From Candidatus Manganitrophaceae bacterium (GTDB lineage Bacteria; Nitrospirota; Nitrospiria; SBBL01; JAADHI01): a stretch of DNA of 64,000 bases. Shown in pieces: positions 49,914 through 61,690 of this stretch (position 1 is the stretch's first letter; each line of letters begins with the position of its first letter). Both the position numbers and the translations under genes were made by a program. The DNA is taken from the NCBI GenBank assembly GCA_012960925.1, contig DUAG01000011.1, positions 1 through 64,000 on the forward strand. Direction: 5' to 3'. The notes under the pieces are model-generated. The model did not search any database, was not told the DNA's origin, and saw nothing but the letters and a program-made list of their open reading frames with translations.

Positions 49914-50819
49914 ATGTCCAGAAAAAGAATGATGTGGATGGCGGGCTTGTTGATTGTGTTGGTAGGCTTTGCCAATTATCCTGCCTTGGCAGATGGGGTT
50001 CCCGAAACACAGGCCTTGTCCACGGAACGGCCGTTGGTCGAACCGCTTCCGCCTCCATTCTTTGCAGGAAAAGAGATCCCCGCTCCTCTCCCGCCTGAGC
50101 CGGTCCAACCGGAGATTGAGGAAACGCTTCCTCCGCAACCTGACTTCTGGGCCTTATTTTCCAATGGCATGATTGTAACAGACCTACAACCAGACGGGGA
50201 AATTCGAGCTGCCGAAGATGCCAAAACCATGCTGGGTGATGGAGATATTGTCTATTTGAAATCTTTCCGTGAAGAGTTCGTTGATGAAGGGCAATGGGTT
50301 GTATTCAAGACAATGAAGGATGTTTATCATCCAAAGACCAAGGAACGGCTGGGCGACCTCGTGAATGTTCTCGGACTCATAGAGGTCACTCATGCCGATA
50401 AGGACTCGGCAACAGCGCAGATTGTCCACTCAAAGGAACCGATTTCCAGGTCGGATTACATTATTTCAGTTGAAAACCTGTTTAAGAAGGTTGATCTGAG
50501 CGACCAGGCCCTTCCTGAAAACACAGAAGGGACTATTGTGGAGGTTCGGGACAATCGCAGAAGCAATGCGCAGCATGATATTGTTTACATTGATTACGGG
50601 AGAAATGACGGCGTGGTGCGTGGTGACCGGTTTTCGATCATTCACAGTGGACAACGGAGTGATTTTCGTTTGTCCAGAAAGGCAGTCGGTCTTCCTCATC
50701 GTGAAGTGGGTGTTTTGGTCGTTCTTTCCACGCAGGATCGGACCGCGACCGCACGCATTGTAGAAAGCAAAGAACCGATATCCAAAGGAGATTCCATCCT
50801 GTTCCTATCCTCAAGATAA
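49914..50819 (+). CDS. secreted protein with two repeated domains, unknown
   Basis: The 301-residue protein has a signal peptide (MMWMAGLLIVLVGFANYPAL, cleaved near ALA-DG), a proline-rich linker, and a two-fold repeated unit. One pair is YIISVENLFKK after IVHSKEPISRSD; the other is SILFLSSR after IVESKEPISKGD. Each copy ends in a beta-rich block with a K-EPIS motif. LysM- or FlgT-like roles are possible, but I do not recognise a family. It is monocistronic with a clear promoter; the ilvB operon follows about 200 bp later. Confidence 0.6.
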   Translation: MSRKRMMWMAGLLIVLVGFANYPALADGVPETQALSTERPLVEPLPPPFFAGKEIPAPLPPEPVQPEIEETLPPQPDFWALFSNGMIVTDLQPDGEIRAAEDAKTMLGDGDIVYLKSFREEFVDEGQWVVFKTMKDVYHPKTKERLGDLVNVLGLIEVTHADKDSATAQIVHSKEPISRSDYIISVENLFKKVDLSDQALPENTEGTIVEVRDNRRSNAQHDIVYIDYGRNDGVVRGDRFSIIHSGQRSDFRLSRKAVGLPHREVGVLVVLSTQDRTATARIVESKEPISKGDSILFLSSR

Positions 50820-51022
50820 TCCTTCCATAAAAACCGTTTTCTCTGCAATGACATTCCGGTTGACTCCGGTAGTTGGCTATGTTAAGAATAGTAAACTCAT
50901 GATAACATTGGGTTTCTGTCAGCACAGCTTGATTCCTTTTAATCCGTATCCACGGACTTACAGGATTTGCGAACAGACCTCAGTTTGTCTCTTAATGGTG
51001 TCTGGCTCTTTTAAGGAGAAGG

Positions 51023-52786
51023 ATGATGAAACTATCCGGGTCTCAAATACTCATCGAATGTCTCAGGAAGGAAAATGTTAAGGTCGTCTTTGCTTATCCG
51101 GGCGGAGTGAATCTTCCCATTTTTGATGTTCTTTACGATGAAAAAGAGATCGAGGTTATTCTCTGTCGACATGAGCAGGGAGGAACTCACATGGCGGAAG
51201 GGTATGCCCGGGTGACAGGGCGTCCCGGCGTTGTCCTGGTGACTTCGGGGCCAGGCGCAACCAATACGGTGACGGCCATTGCCGATGCTTATATGGATTC
51301 GACGCCTCTGGTTGTATTGACCGGCCAGGTCCCAACACAATCCATCGGAAACGATGCCTTTCAGGAGGCAGACGTCGTCGGGATTACGCGTCCATGCACG
51401 AAATACAATATACTGGTCAAAGATGTTAATGATCTCGCGAAGGCGGTGAAAGAGGCCTTTTATATCGCAACCTCCGGACGTCCCGGTCCTGTATTGGTTG
51501 ATCTTCCGAAAGATGTTGTCTTGGCGAAGACTGAGTTCAAATACCCCGATAAGGTTTATATTAGAAGCTACTCGCCCAACTACAAAGGGAATAAATGGCA
51601 GATTAAGCAGGCAGCCGAAAGTATTATGAAAGCAAGAAGGCCGGTCATTTATGCGGGTGGCGGGGTTCTTGCTTCCGGCGCATCTCAGGAGCTGCTGGAT
51701 CTGGCCGAGGGTATGCAGGTCCCGGTAACGCAGACACTCATGGGTTTAGGGGGATTCCCGGGGACTCACCCCTTGTCGTTAGGGATGTTGGGAATGCATG
51801 GCACCTATTGGGCGAATATGTCTATTCATCATTCCGATTTGATCATTGCCGTGGGTTCCCGCTTTGACGACAGGGTAACCGGCCGGGTGGCTGACTTTGC
51901 TCCGGGGGCCAAGATTATCCATATTGACATCGATCCGACATCGATCCATAAGGTTATCAAAGCAGACATCCCGATTGTGGGAGATGTCAAGGTTATCTTG
52001 AGTGGCCTCAACCAGATTTTAAAATTTTCCGAGAATGGGCAATCGGGAAAGAATCAAGCCTGGTTGTCTCAAATCTCAGATTGGAGAAAAGAACATCCAC
52101 TGGCATATGACCAGGGAGACAAGATCATTAAGCCACAATATGTGATCGAAAGAATATATGAGGCCACCCGAGGGAAGGCCATTGTCTCAACAGACGTGGG
52201 TCAGCACCAGATGTGGGTGGCGCAGTATTACAAGTTTGACCGGCCGAGAACCTTTCCAAATTCGGGTGGTCTGGGGACGATGGGCTATGGGCTTCCCGCC
52301 GCGATCGGGGCGCAAAAGGCCTTTCCGGATGACCTGGTTTTTTGTGTCGCTGGGGATGGGAGCATTGTCATGAATATCCAGGAGATGGCGACGGCTGTAA
52401 GCTACAACCTTCCGGTCAAGATTGCGGTGATTAACAACAAGTACCTTGGCATGGTGCGTCAATGGCAGGAGCTCTTTTATGATCGACGCTACTCATCCAG
52501 TTATCTAGGAGACGGACCTGACTTTGTCAAACTGGCCGAGGCCTTCGGGGCCGTGGGTCTACGCGCAAAAGAGATCGGGGAGGTGGATCAGGTACTCCAG
52601 GAAGCTCTGGCCGTAAAGGGACCTGTGATGATGGATTTTCAAGTCGACGAGGAAGAGAACTGTTATCCGATGGTCCCCGCCGGTGCTGCAATTCATGAAA
52701 TGGTATTTTCTGATCCTGAGGAAGCGGAGCCGAAGAAGCAGGGAGAGAAAGAGCAGAAAAAGGCCGATGGGGTTCTCACGGCTTGA
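51023..52786 (+). CDS. ilvB: acetolactate synthase, large subunit
   Basis: The 587-residue ThDP enzyme makes acetolactate from pyruvate (valine, leucine) and acetohydroxybutyrate (isoleucine). It has the ThDP-binding GDGSIVMNIQEMATA with VINNKYLGMVRQWQELFY, the glutamate region VKVVFAYPGGVNLPIFDVLY near the N-terminus, and the FAD region GVLASGASQELLDLAEGM. Length is normal. AAGGAGAAGG precedes ATGATG (51023 or 51026). It is followed by ilvN and ilvC. The leader upstream (about 50,830-51,022) has no Leu/Val-rich peptide, so attenuation by that route is unlikely. Confidence 0.97.
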   Translation: MMKLSGSQILIECLRKENVKVVFAYPGGVNLPIFDVLYDEKEIEVILCRHEQGGTHMAEGYARVTGRPGVVLVTSGPGATNTVTAIADAYMDSTPLVVLTGQVPTQSIGNDAFQEADVVGITRPCTKYNILVKDVNDLAKAVKEAFYIATSGRPGPVLVDLPKDVVLAKTEFKYPDKVYIRSYSPNYKGNKWQIKQAAESIMKARRPVIYAGGGVLASGASQELLDLAEGMQVPVTQTLMGLGGFPGTHPLSLGMLGMHGTYWANMSIHHSDLIIAVGSRFDDRVTGRVADFAPGAKIIHIDIDPTSIHKVIKADIPIVGDVKVILSGLNQILKFSENGQSGKNQAWLSQISDWRKEHPLAYDQGDKIIKPQYVIERIYEATRGKAIVSTDVGQHQMWVAQYYKFDRPRTFPNSGGLGTMGYGLPAAIGAQKAFPDDLVFCVAGDGSIVMNIQEMATAVSYNLPVKIAVINNKYLGMVRQWQELFYDRRYSSSYLGDGPDFVKLAEAFGAVGLRAKEIGEVDQVLQEALAVKGPVMMDFQVDEEENCYPMVPAGAAIHEMVFSDPEEAEPKKQGEKEQKKADGVLTA

Positions 52787-52825
52787 ATCATTTTATTCAC
52801 TCTGTAACAATATCGGGTGGGATGA

Positions 52826-53362
52826 ATGCAGCATATTATATCTGTTCTTGTCGAGAATAAGTTTGGAGCCCTGTCCCGTATTTCAGGGCTTTTTTCTGGA
52901 AGGGGGTTTAACATAGAAACCCTTTCCGTAGGACCGACTCTGGATCCTTCGGTTTCAATGATGACGATTGTCACAGAGGGCGAAGACCGAATCATTGAGC
53001 AGATCACAAAACAGCTCAATAAGCTGGTGGATGTGATTAAGGTGGTTGACCTGATCGAGAAGGCTTATGTTGAAAGGGAGACCGCGCTCATCAAAGTAAA
53101 TGCCCGCCCGGAAGATCGGGCGGAGGCCTTAAGAGTGGCCGATATTTTTCGCGCGAATATCGTCGATTCCTCACCCAATACATATACGATCGAAATCACC
53201 GGGGATGTGAACAAGGTTGAGGCCATTATCAACCTTCTCCGGCCTCTGGGGATAAAGGAATTGATCCGAACGGGTAGAATCGCGATTGCGCGTGAAGAGG
53301 TAAAAATAGCGGCGGTCAGGGGAAATTTAGATCGAAGAGTATTGTCGGGTCAGGCGAAGTAG
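52826..53362 (+). CDS. ilvN: acetolactate synthase, regulatory small subunit
   Basis: The 178-residue subunit begins with an ACT domain ([40 protein letters not shown]) followed by the family C-terminal domain ([36 protein letters not shown]). It binds valine or a related amino acid and controls the catalytic subunit. The gene follows ilvB by 40 bp. A repeat-A copy lies between it and ilvC. Confidence 0.94.
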   Translation: MQHIISVLVENKFGALSRISGLFSGRGFNIETLSVGPTLDPSVSMMTIVTEGEDRIIEQITKQLNKLVDVIKVVDLIEKAYVERETALIKVNARPEDRAEALRVADIFRANIVDSSPNTYTIEITGDVNKVEAIINLLRPLGIKELIRTGRIAIAREEVKIAAVRGNLDRRVLSGQAK

Positions 53363-53365
53363 CAT

Positions 53366-54512
<1,147 letters not shown>

Positions 54513-54569
54513 GGGGTCGTCGAGTTCAGATCTTCTTCCCTGCCTGCAAAGACGGTAGTTTATTGAGGA

Positions 54570-55217
54570 ATGATGCAGGATAGGCGATTTCCCATTGCGA
54601 AAGAGGGTTTTGTCTTTATCGGGATCGCCGGAAACCTGATCCTTCCGGCGTCCCTTTATCTTGGTTGGGCGGGGGGTATATTTCTTAGTGTACTTACCCT
54701 TTTCTGCACCTATTTCTTCAGGGATCCGGAACGGGTTATCCCGAAAGGTGAGGGAGTACTGGTTTCTCCTGCGGATGGGAAAATCGTCGATATTTCCTCG
54801 ACGGAAGAAGGGCGGTTTCTAAAAAAACCAGCAATCAAGATCAGTATCTTTCTGGATATTTTTAATGTCCATGTCAACCGAAGTCCTGTTGCTGGAAAGG
54901 TGCTTGACATTATCTACAATAAAGGCCGTTTTTTCGCCGCGAATGTTCCGAAAGCTTCGCTGGAGAATGAACAGAATGCCCTTATCCTGGAAACGGATTC
55001 TGGAAAAAAAATCGTCTGTATCCAGATTGCTGGTCTGATCGCAAGGCGTATTGTTTGCAAAACGAACCTCGGTGAAACCCTTCAACGGGGTGAACGCTTT
55101 GGTCTGATTCGTTTTGGTTCCCGAGTTGATTTATATCTTCCGATTGAGACGGAGGTTCGTGTCTCCAAAGGAGATAAAGTTTTAGGCGGTGAGAGTGTGA
55201 TTGGGGTATTAAGATGA
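54570..55217 (+). CDS. psd: phosphatidylserine decarboxylase, short form
   Basis: The 215-residue proenzyme has a membrane N-terminus (GIAGNLILPASLYLGWAGGI), then DPERVIPKGEGVLVSPADGK, FLDIFNVHVNRSPVAGKVLD, and the self-cleavage context LIRFGSRVDLYLP, where GS marks the pyruvoyl-forming serine. It converts phosphatidylserine to phosphatidylethanolamine. It overlaps pssA by 4 bp (ATGA), so substrate production and use are coupled. Short forms of this kind are common in Bacteria other than gamma-proteobacteria. Confidence 0.93.
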   Translation: MMQDRRFPIAKEGFVFIGIAGNLILPASLYLGWAGGIFLSVLTLFCTYFFRDPERVIPKGEGVLVSPADGKIVDISSTEEGRFLKKPAIKISIFLDIFNVHVNRSPVAGKVLDIIYNKGRFFAANVPKASLENEQNALILETDSGKKIVCIQIAGLIARRIVCKTNLGETLQRGERFGLIRFGSRVDLYLPIETEVRVSKGDKVLGGESVIGVLR

Positions 55218-56041
55218 GAAAAAAGAAAAAGCGGCCGATCAGGGAGTTACGGAAAAAAGGGATTTACCTCATTCCAAACCTGTTCACAAGCGGCAATCTT
55301 TTTTGCGGGGTTTTTGCCATTATCTCCGTTTTTAACGGTCATTTTAGCACGGCCGCAACAGCAATCCTGATTGCGACTGTTTTTGATATGCTGGATGGCA
55401 AGTTGGCACGTTTAACAAATACAACAAGCCGTTTTGGGCTTGAGTATGATTCATTGTCTGATCTTGTTTCTTTTGGTGTGGCTCCCGCGCTCTTGGCCTA
55501 TTCTTGGGGACTCCAGTCTTACGGGCGCCTGGGTTGGGTGGCAGTTTTTCTCTTCATTGTTTGCGGGGCTCTTCGGCTTGCACGATTTAACGTTCAGGTT
55601 TCCGGGCCGGAAAGCAAAGGGTTTATCGGGCTTCCGATCCCAGCTGCTGCGACCCTGGTTGCGACAACAATTACTCTGGATGGATATATTCTTGATTTTG
55701 GGAAAGAGGTCCGTCCGGTCCTGATGTTGGGTGTTATCTATGTATTGGCATTTCTCATGGTCAGCAATATCCGTTACCGAAGTTTCAAAGATTTGAATCT
55801 GAGAGATCGAAAGCCCTTCGGTGCTCTGGTCGGCTTGGTCCTTATTCTCTTGGTCCTTGTGACGGCTCCTCAGGTCATGCTTTTTTCTGCGATTTTCCTG
55901 TATGTTCTTTCCGGAATAACAGAACGGCCCTTGATCGCGCTTTACCGGAAGTTCGGAAAACAACCCCCAGAGGATTCTCTACTTCAAGCAGAAGAAGAGA
56001 TTGAAGACATTGAAGATAAGGAGATCATTCTTAAACATTAA
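55214..56041 (+). CDS. pssA: CDP-diacylglycerol serine O-phosphatidyltransferase
   Basis: The 275-residue integral membrane enzyme has the CDP-alcohol phosphotransferase motif FDMLDGKLARLTNTT...YDSLSD (DGxxAR, GxxxD, xxxD) in the first third and six to seven hydrophobic helices. It makes phosphatidylserine from CDP-diacylglycerol and serine. The start overlaps psd (ATGA). The C-terminal tail is acidic and coiled (DSLLQAEEEIEDIEDKEI). A strong inverted repeat separates it from leuA. Confidence 0.95.
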   Translation: MRKKKKRPIRELRKKGIYLIPNLFTSGNLFCGVFAIISVFNGHFSTAATAILIATVFDMLDGKLARLTNTTSRFGLEYDSLSDLVSFGVAPALLAYSWGLQSYGRLGWVAVFLFIVCGALRLARFNVQVSGPESKGFIGLPIPAAATLVATTITLDGYILDFGKEVRPVLMLGVIYVLAFLMVSNIRYRSFKDLNLRDRKPFGALVGLVLILLVLVTAPQVMLFSAIFLYVLSGITERPLIALYRKFGKQPPEDSLLQAEEEIEDIEDKEIILKH

Positions 56042-56069
56042 ATGTAACATTGCGTTACGATGTGGTATA

Positions 56070-56120
56070 AAAAGAGTGGCCTTCATCAATCTGAAATACC
56101 CTGATGAGGGCCACTCTTTT
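56070..56120 (+). promoter_or_regulatory. stem-loop between pssA and leuA
   Basis: AAAAGAGTGGCCTTCATCA pairs with TGATGAGGGCCACTCTTTT (19-bp stem, one G:T pair, 13-nt loop) and ends only 14 bp before the leuA ATG, with AGGAGAG right after it. It could terminate readthrough in both directions, or modulate leuA translation. No leucine-rich leader peptide is visible. Confidence 0.65.
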
Positions 56121-56134
56121 AGGAGAGAATAGTA

Positions 56135-57682
56135 ATGTCACGACTGATTCGGATATTTGATACAACGCTTCGCGACGGGGAGCAGTCTCCCGGTGCGACC
56201 ATGAATGTTGAAGAGAAGGTCTTTATTGCCAAACAGCTTGCTCGTCTGGGTGTTGATGTTATTGAGGCTGGTTTTGCGTTTAGTTCTCCCGGAGATTTTG
56301 AGGCCATCCAAAAAATCTCCCAAGAGATGGAAGGACCGGTGGTTTGCAGTCTCGCACGGGCTAAGACGGCAGATGTTGACAGTGCATGGGAGGCCTTGAG
56401 AGGAGGGGCAAAGGTCAGAATCCACACCTTTATCTCCACATCGGATATTCATTTAAAATATCAGTTCCGGATGACACGGAAAGAGGCACTCGATCGGGCC
56501 GTAGAAATTGTTCAACATGCGCGTGGGTATGTTGATGATGTTGAGTTTTCACCGATGGACGCAACCCGTTCCGAAGAATCTTATCTCTGTGAAATGCTGG
56601 AAGCCGTGATTGCCGCGGGTGCCAAGACGGTAAATATCCCAGATACGGTCGGGTATACGACGCCGGAGGAGTTTCACCGGCTAATTCAGGAGATCCGAAG
56701 GCGTGTGCCCAATATTGATCAAGCCGTGATTTCAGTCCATTGCCATAATGACCTGGGGCTTGCCGTGTCCAATTCCTTGAGCGCGATTCATGCCGGGGCC
56801 GGACAAGTGGAATGTACCATCAACGGCATTGGAGAACGTGCTGGAAACGCCTCCCTTGAGGAGGTGGTCATGGCCTTGCGGACACGACAGGATTTTTTTG
56901 AGGCGGATACGCAGATTACGACAGAAGAAATCATGACAACAAGCCGATTGGTAAGCCGGATCACAAGGATGCCGGTCCAGCCTAATAAGGCCATCGTTGG
57001 TGACAACGCCTTTGCCCACGAATCAGGAATACATCAGGATGGGCTGCTGAAGGAAAAGATGACGTATGAAATCATCCGCCCGGAATCGGTCGGCGTCGGG
57101 AAGACACGCATAGTGTTGGGAAAACATTCCGGACGGCATGCCTTTAAGAATCGGCTTGAGGAACTGGGTTATCACCCGAATGCGCCTGATTTAGATAAGG
57201 CATTTGAACGAATGAAAAACTTGGCCGATCAGAAAAAAGAGATTTTTGACGAAGACCTGGAGGCCATTATTTCAGAAGAGATGGGTAGAAAAGTAGAGCG
57301 TTACCACCTTATCTCCCTCCATGCTGAAAGCGGGAGCAATATCTCTCCGACTGCGACGATTGAACTGGCAGTGGGAGATCGTGTTCTGAAAAAAGTGGAA
57401 CAGGGAGATGGTGTTGTCGATGCTGCCTACAAAACAATCGCGTCGATGACGGAGACGAAGAGCCATTTGAAATCCTATATTGTAAAAGGAATTACCGGCG
57501 GTACGGACGCTCTGGGAGAAGTCACGGTCATCCTTGAAGAGGGAGAAAAACGTGTCATGGGACACGGCGCTGATACCGATATCATTATTGCCTCCGTCCG
57601 CGCCTATCTGAATGCCCTGAATAAACTGGCAGCGTGGGAAGATAGGAGAGATAAAGGGACAAAGGAAGTGGGTTTAATTTAG
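56135..57682 (+). CDS. leuA: 2-isopropylmalate synthase
   Basis: The 515-residue enzyme has the aldolase-type TIM barrel with [15 protein letters not shown] (metal and catalytic site), [14 protein letters not shown] and [13 protein letters not shown]. The C-terminal allosteric domain ([31 protein letters not shown]) is present, so feedback control by leucine is expected. It condenses acetyl-CoA with 2-oxoisovalerate. The ribosome site AGGAGAG follows a strong hairpin. leuB follows 17 bp after its stop. Confidence 0.95.
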   Translation: MSRLIRIFDTTLRDGEQSPGATMNVEEKVFIAKQLARLGVDVIEAGFAFSSPGDFEAIQKISQEMEGPVVCSLARAKTADVDSAWEALRGGAKVRIHTFISTSDIHLKYQFRMTRKEALDRAVEIVQHARGYVDDVEFSPMDATRSEESYLCEMLEAVIAAGAKTVNIPDTVGYTTPEEFHRLIQEIRRRVPNIDQAVISVHCHNDLGLAVSNSLSAIHAGAGQVECTINGIGERAGNASLEEVVMALRTRQDFFEADTQITTEEIMTTSRLVSRITRMPVQPNKAIVGDNAFAHESGIHQDGLLKEKMTYEIIRPESVGVGKTRIVLGKHSGRHAFKNRLEELGYHPNAPDLDKAFERMKNLADQKKEIFDEDLEAIISEEMGRKVERYHLISLHAESGSNISPTATIELAVGDRVLKKVEQGDGVVDAAYKTIASMTETKSHLKSYIVKGITGGTDALGEVTVILEEGEKRVMGHGADTDIIIASVRAYLNALNKLAAWEDRRDKGTKEVGLI

Positions 57683-57699
57683 GGGAATGGAGCGAAATC

Positions 57700-58824
57700 A
57701 TGGTGAATAGTATGAAAGTGGCGGTGCTTCCTGGCGATGGAATTGGGGTGGAGATTGTTCCGCAGGCAGTGGCTGTCCTGGAGGTCATTGGGAGGAAGTT
57801 TGGGCATCGATTTGAATTTGAATCTGGCATTGTCGGGGGAGCAGCGATCGATCAATTCGGGGAGCCGTTGCCAGAGGAGACCCTTCGGCTGGCAAAGAAT
57901 GCGGATGCTGTTTTGCTTGGGGCTGTCGGCGGTCCAAAGTGGGAGGGAATGGATTACGCGATTCGTCCCGAACGGGCGCTGCTGGGGCTTCGTGAGAAAC
58001 TGGGTCTTTTTGCCAATCTCCGTCCTGCAATTCTCTATCCGATGATGGCCGATGCCTCAACCCTGAAGAGGGAAGTCATCGATGGGATTGATCTGATGGT
58101 TGTTCGGGAATTGACCGGGGGGATCTATTTTGGCTCACCGCGCGGTATTGAGAAATACGGGGATGAAGAGCGGGGAATCAATACCCTGGTTTATACCACT
58201 TCTGAGATAAAGCGGATTGCCCATGTGGCCTTTGAGGTTGCTCGGAAAAGGCGCAAGAAGGTAACATCCATTGATAAGGCCAATGTCTTGGAGGCGACCG
58301 AGTTGTGGCGTAAGGTGGTTATTGATGTCCATCAGTACTATCCGGATATTGAGTTGTCACATATGTATGTCGATAACTGTGCCATGCAGTTGATTCGGAA
58401 CCCGAAGCAATTTGATGTCCTGGTGACGACAAATATGTTTGGTGATATCCTCTCAGATGCGGCGGCGATGCTCACCGGATCAATCGGAATGCTCCCATCC
58501 GCGAGCATGGGTGGACAGACGGGAGAGAAGCCAAGTGGTCGTGTTCAGGGAATGTATGAACCGATTCACGGGAGCGCGCCAGATATAGCAGGACAGGATA
58601 TTGCCAATCCCCTTGCAACCATCCTCTCCGCAGCGATGATGTTGCGCTACTCCTTTGGTCTTGAGAAGGAGGCTTGCGCGGTCGAAGATGCGGTTTTCAA
58701 GGTACTGGAAGAAGGCTATCGAACACCTGATATATTTTCGGAAGGGACACAGAAAATTGGTACAAAAGAAATGGGAGATTATATTGTGGCACGGCTAAAA
58801 GAGGGGAAGTCTGTAAGTTCATGA
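57700..58824 (+). CDS. leuB: 3-isopropylmalate dehydrogenase
   Basis: The 374-residue NAD-dependent oxidative decarboxylase of leucine synthesis has [20 protein letters not shown] at the N-terminus, [20 protein letters not shown] (substrate), [29 protein letters not shown], and [20 protein letters not shown]. It can start at 57700 or 57712 (MKVAVLPG). It overlaps asd by 4 bp (ATGA). leuC/leuD, the preceding pathway step, lie 40 kb away. Confidence 0.96.
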   Translation: MVNSMKVAVLPGDGIGVEIVPQAVAVLEVIGRKFGHRFEFESGIVGGAAIDQFGEPLPEETLRLAKNADAVLLGAVGGPKWEGMDYAIRPERALLGLREKLGLFANLRPAILYPMMADASTLKREVIDGIDLMVVRELTGGIYFGSPRGIEKYGDEERGINTLVYTTSEIKRIAHVAFEVARKRRKKVTSIDKANVLEATELWRKVVIDVHQYYPDIELSHMYVDNCAMQLIRNPKQFDVLVTTNMFGDILSDAAAMLTGSIGMLPSASMGGQTGEKPSGRVQGMYEPIHGSAPDIAGQDIANPLATILSAAMMLRYSFGLEKEACAVEDAVFKVLEEGYRTPDIFSEGTQKIGTKEMGDYIVARLKEGKSVSS

Positions 58825-59834
58825 AGAAAAAGGACTCATACCATGTTGCGATTATGGGAGCGACGGGTGTTGTTGGCCAGGAAATTCTTGAAATCCTGGA
58901 GGAACGAAAGTTTCCCATTGAAGAGATCCATCTCTTTGCCTCCGAACGCTCTGCCGGTTCAACGATCTCTTATGGGGGCCGGGAAATCGTGGTTCGGGTT
59001 TTGAAAGAAGATGTCTTCGATGGGATTGATCTGGTCCTCGGGGCGACTGACAGTGATTTAAGTCGAAAGTTCACCCCTCATGCGGTTGCGGCGGGCTGTG
59101 TGGTCATTGATAATTCGAGCGCATTTCGAATGGAACCCAAGGTTCCCCTGGTCGTCCCGGAGGTGAATGGAGATGTTATCTTCACACATCGAGGGATTAT
59201 TGCCAACCCAAACTGTTCGACGGCCCAATTGGTTGTTCCCTTGAAACCGCTTCACGATGCGGCAAAAATACGGCGTGTTGTGGTGACAACCTTTCAGTCG
59301 GTCTCCGGCAGCGGGAAGGAAGCGATGAGTGAATTAATGGAACAAACGAAAGCGGTTCTTTCCTTCAAAGAGGTGGAGTGCCATGTCTACCCGCAACAGA
59401 TTGCCTTTAACTGTATTGTGAATTGGGATTGTGATCCGGAAACAGGGTATACCGAAGAAGAGACGAAGATTATTGAAGAGACAAAAAAGATCATGGGAGA
59501 ACCCTCTCTCCAGGTGACGGCGACGACCATTCGGGTTCCCGTGTTCCGTTCGCATGGTGAATCGGTTAACATTGAAACGGAAAGGGAGCTCGATCCGAAC
59601 GAGGCCCGGGCACTTCTTTCGGCCGCGCCGGGGATTACGGTATTTGATGACCCTTCGCGAAAGATCTATCCCACCCCGCTTGATACAGTGGGCCAGGACA
59701 ATGTCTACGTCGGTCGAATCCGAAAAGACCGCTCCGTCACGAACGGCCTTCATCTTTGGGTTGTTGCAGATAATCTGCGAAAAGGGGCCGCTCTCAATGC
59801 TGTTCAGATTGCCGAAAAACTCATACGAGATTGA
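58821..59834 (+). CDS. asd: aspartate-semialdehyde dehydrogenase
   Basis: The 337-residue enzyme has the NADP loop [20 protein letters not shown], the catalytic cysteine in [20 protein letters not shown], and [15 protein letters not shown]; the His active-site region [17 protein letters not shown] is also present. It reduces aspartyl phosphate to the semialdehyde, a branch point to lysine, methionine and threonine. It is translationally coupled to leuB. thrB, a later step, lies 3 kb downstream. Confidence 0.96.
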   Translation: MKKKDSYHVAIMGATGVVGQEILEILEERKFPIEEIHLFASERSAGSTISYGGREIVVRVLKEDVFDGIDLVLGATDSDLSRKFTPHAVAAGCVVIDNSSAFRMEPKVPLVVPEVNGDVIFTHRGIIANPNCSTAQLVVPLKPLHDAAKIRRVVVTTFQSVSGSGKEAMSELMEQTKAVLSFKEVECHVYPQQIAFNCIVNWDCDPETGYTEEETKIIEETKKIMGEPSLQVTATTIRVPVFRSHGESVNIETERELDPNEARALLSAAPGITVFDDPSRKIYPTPLDTVGQDNVYVGRIRKDRSVTNGLHLWVVADNLRKGAALNAVQIAEKLIRD

Positions 59835-59873
59835 AGAGATGACCGGCCTCAAGGTAATGTCACTGAACTTGTT

Positions 59874-61301
59874 GTGATAAAAAGAAGAAAAGCCAAAATT
59901 ATCTGTACCTTGGGGCCAGTGAGTTCTTCTGAAGAGATGATCTTCCAGCTTGTCCAGGCGGGGGCCGATGTATTTCGTCTGAACTTTTCCCACGGTCTTC
60001 AGAAAGAGCATGCAGAGTCGATCCGCCGAATCCATCGGGTTTCTAAAAAAGTAGGAAAACCGATTGCCATTATCCAGGATCTTCAGGGCCCGAAGATTCG
60101 AATTGGTCATCTTCAGGAGACGGCTTATCGATTAAAGCGGAATGCATCTTTTGTCATCAGGAAGAGATCGGTTCAAGGAACGGGTTCTGCTGTTTCGACC
60201 GATTATCCGGCCTTGTCTGATAAAGTCCGGGAGAACGACCACATCCTGATCAATGACGGTCAGATCAACCTCCGTGTCCTGAAGATTAAGGATGGGGATA
60301 TCTATTGCCGGGTGGTTGATGGGGGAATTCTGAAAGCGCAGAAAGGGATTAACGTTCCGGGAAGAGAGTTGGGACTCAAATCCATGACCGCCAAGGACAG
60401 GCGCGATCTGGCCTTCGGTCTGGCACAGGGTGTTGATTATATTGCCGTTTCCATGGTCCGAACGGCTCAGGACATTATTCTGGTTAAGCGTTTAATCCGG
60501 AAACACGGGCATTATGTTCCTGTCATTGCAAAATTGGAACAGGCGATGGCAATGGAGAATCTGGACGACATTATGACCGCGGCCGATGGTGTGATGGTTG
60601 CGAGAGGAGATCTAGGTGTTGAGATCCCTCTGGAGCGGGTTCCACTCCTCCAGAAAAAAATTATAAAAAAGGCAAACCTGGTTCATATTCCTGTCATTAC
60701 GGCGACTCAGATGCTGGAATCGATGGTCGAGCAGGCCAGGCCGACCCGTGCCGAGGTTTCAGATGTGGCGAACGCGGTTTTTGACGGGACGGATGCCGTT
60801 ATGCTTTCCGCTGAAACGGCTTCTGGAAAACACCCGGTGAAAGCCGTTCAGATGATGAGTCGGATCATTCTTACTGCTGAGGAGCGGCCTCCGGATCTGG
60901 ATATTCCATCGACGGGGGAGCTTTCCCTGGCAGATGCAGTGAGCAATACCGCATGCCATCTTGCCTCTCCGATGAATACAAAAGCGATGGTGACATCGAC
61001 CCTTTCAGGGGATTCTGCCCTCCGTCTCTCTAAATACCGGCCCAAGGTCCCGATCCTGGCCTTTACCCCTGATCCTGAAGTGGAACGTCGAATGGGTCTT
61101 TTTTGGGGTGTGTATCCTCAGCCGATGTCAATGTTAAAGGCAGCGGATGATATTTTCGATGAAATGGTCCATGAGATCAAACGGAGAAAGCTGGCAAAAC
61201 AGGGGGATCTTTTGGTGATGGTTTCCCAATCTCCGCCTCAAGGTCTAAAACTAAGAGGCGGAGCCTCGACGGATCTCATCAAGGTCCATTGTTTAGAGTA
61301 G
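59874..61301 (+). CDS. pyk: pyruvate kinase
   Basis: The 475-residue enzyme has IICTLGPVSSSEEMI, RLNFSHGLQKEHAESI, the PK signature IAKLEQAMAMENLDDIM, and MVARGDLGVEIPLERVPLLQ with the metal Glu/Asp; the C-terminal domain ends at LKLRGGASTDLIKVHCLE. It converts phosphoenolpyruvate to pyruvate with ATP formation. The start is GTG at 59874 (MIKRRKAK) without a good ribosome site, so the true start could be slightly elsewhere. A repeat follows its stop. Confidence 0.93.
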   Translation: MIKRRKAKIICTLGPVSSSEEMIFQLVQAGADVFRLNFSHGLQKEHAESIRRIHRVSKKVGKPIAIIQDLQGPKIRIGHLQETAYRLKRNASFVIRKRSVQGTGSAVSTDYPALSDKVRENDHILINDGQINLRVLKIKDGDIYCRVVDGGILKAQKGINVPGRELGLKSMTAKDRRDLAFGLAQGVDYIAVSMVRTAQDIILVKRLIRKHGHYVPVIAKLEQAMAMENLDDIMTAADGVMVARGDLGVEIPLERVPLLQKKIIKKANLVHIPVITATQMLESMVEQARPTRAEVSDVANAVFDGTDAVMLSAETASGKHPVKAVQMMSRIILTAEERPPDLDIPSTGELSLADAVSNTACHLASPMNTKAMVTSTLSGDSALRLSKYRPKVPILAFTPDPEVERRMGLFWGVYPQPMSMLKAADDIFDEMVHEIKRRKLAKQGDLLVMVSQSPPQGLKLRGGASTDLIKVHCLE

Positions 61302-61423
61302 AGAGATAATACCCCAAGAAAGATGTTTTCTGGGCACTTTTTTATACAACATTTTCAATCCCTTTCTCAAAAGTGATACAAAATTTATCCGTATGGCAAT
61401 GTTTGGAGATTGCCTGAACCGTT

Positions 61424-61602
61424 TGTTTCTAATTCCGAGATTGTGGAATTAAAAACCGCCGATTCGCCTGCTTATACTGCGTTATCGGCCATTTTGTTCC
61501 TCACCGTACGGGTGAGTACGCCTCGGTCTCAAAATGGTCTCTGGCCTTGTCTTTCAGGCGACTTATCGGTTTATCCCAATATCCAGTGCGGATCTTGGAT
61601 TT
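61424..61602 (-). repeat. repeat family B, copy 3
   Basis: Read on the minus strand it shows GATAAACCGATAAGTCGCCT then GAAAGACAAGGCCAGAG, GAGGCGTACTCACCCGTACG, GGCCGATAACGC and TAATTCCACAATCTCGGAATT. The 5' half of the last palindrome is degenerate. It lies in the gap 61302-61690 between pyk and the LOG gene, which otherwise holds only a promoter. Confidence 0.75.
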
Positions 61603-61612
61603 GTACATATTG

Positions 61613-61641
61613 TTGACAGATCCTTCCCTTTAGGAAATAAT
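61613..61641 (+). promoter_or_regulatory. sigma70-like promoter for LOG-thrB
   Basis: TTGACA (61613-61618), 17-bp spacer, AATAAT (61636-61641), about 50 bp before the ATG at 61691. It follows repeat copy B3 directly. Confidence 0.6.
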
Positions 61642-61690
61642 GGTCATAAAGAATATTGGGGTATTATACGTGTGGTTGGGATAAAGGCAG

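Noticed and set aside
50830-51022. Leader peptide attenuator before ilvB
   Set aside because: The short frames in the leader are not rich in Leu, Ile or Val codons and no terminator/antiterminator pair is evident.
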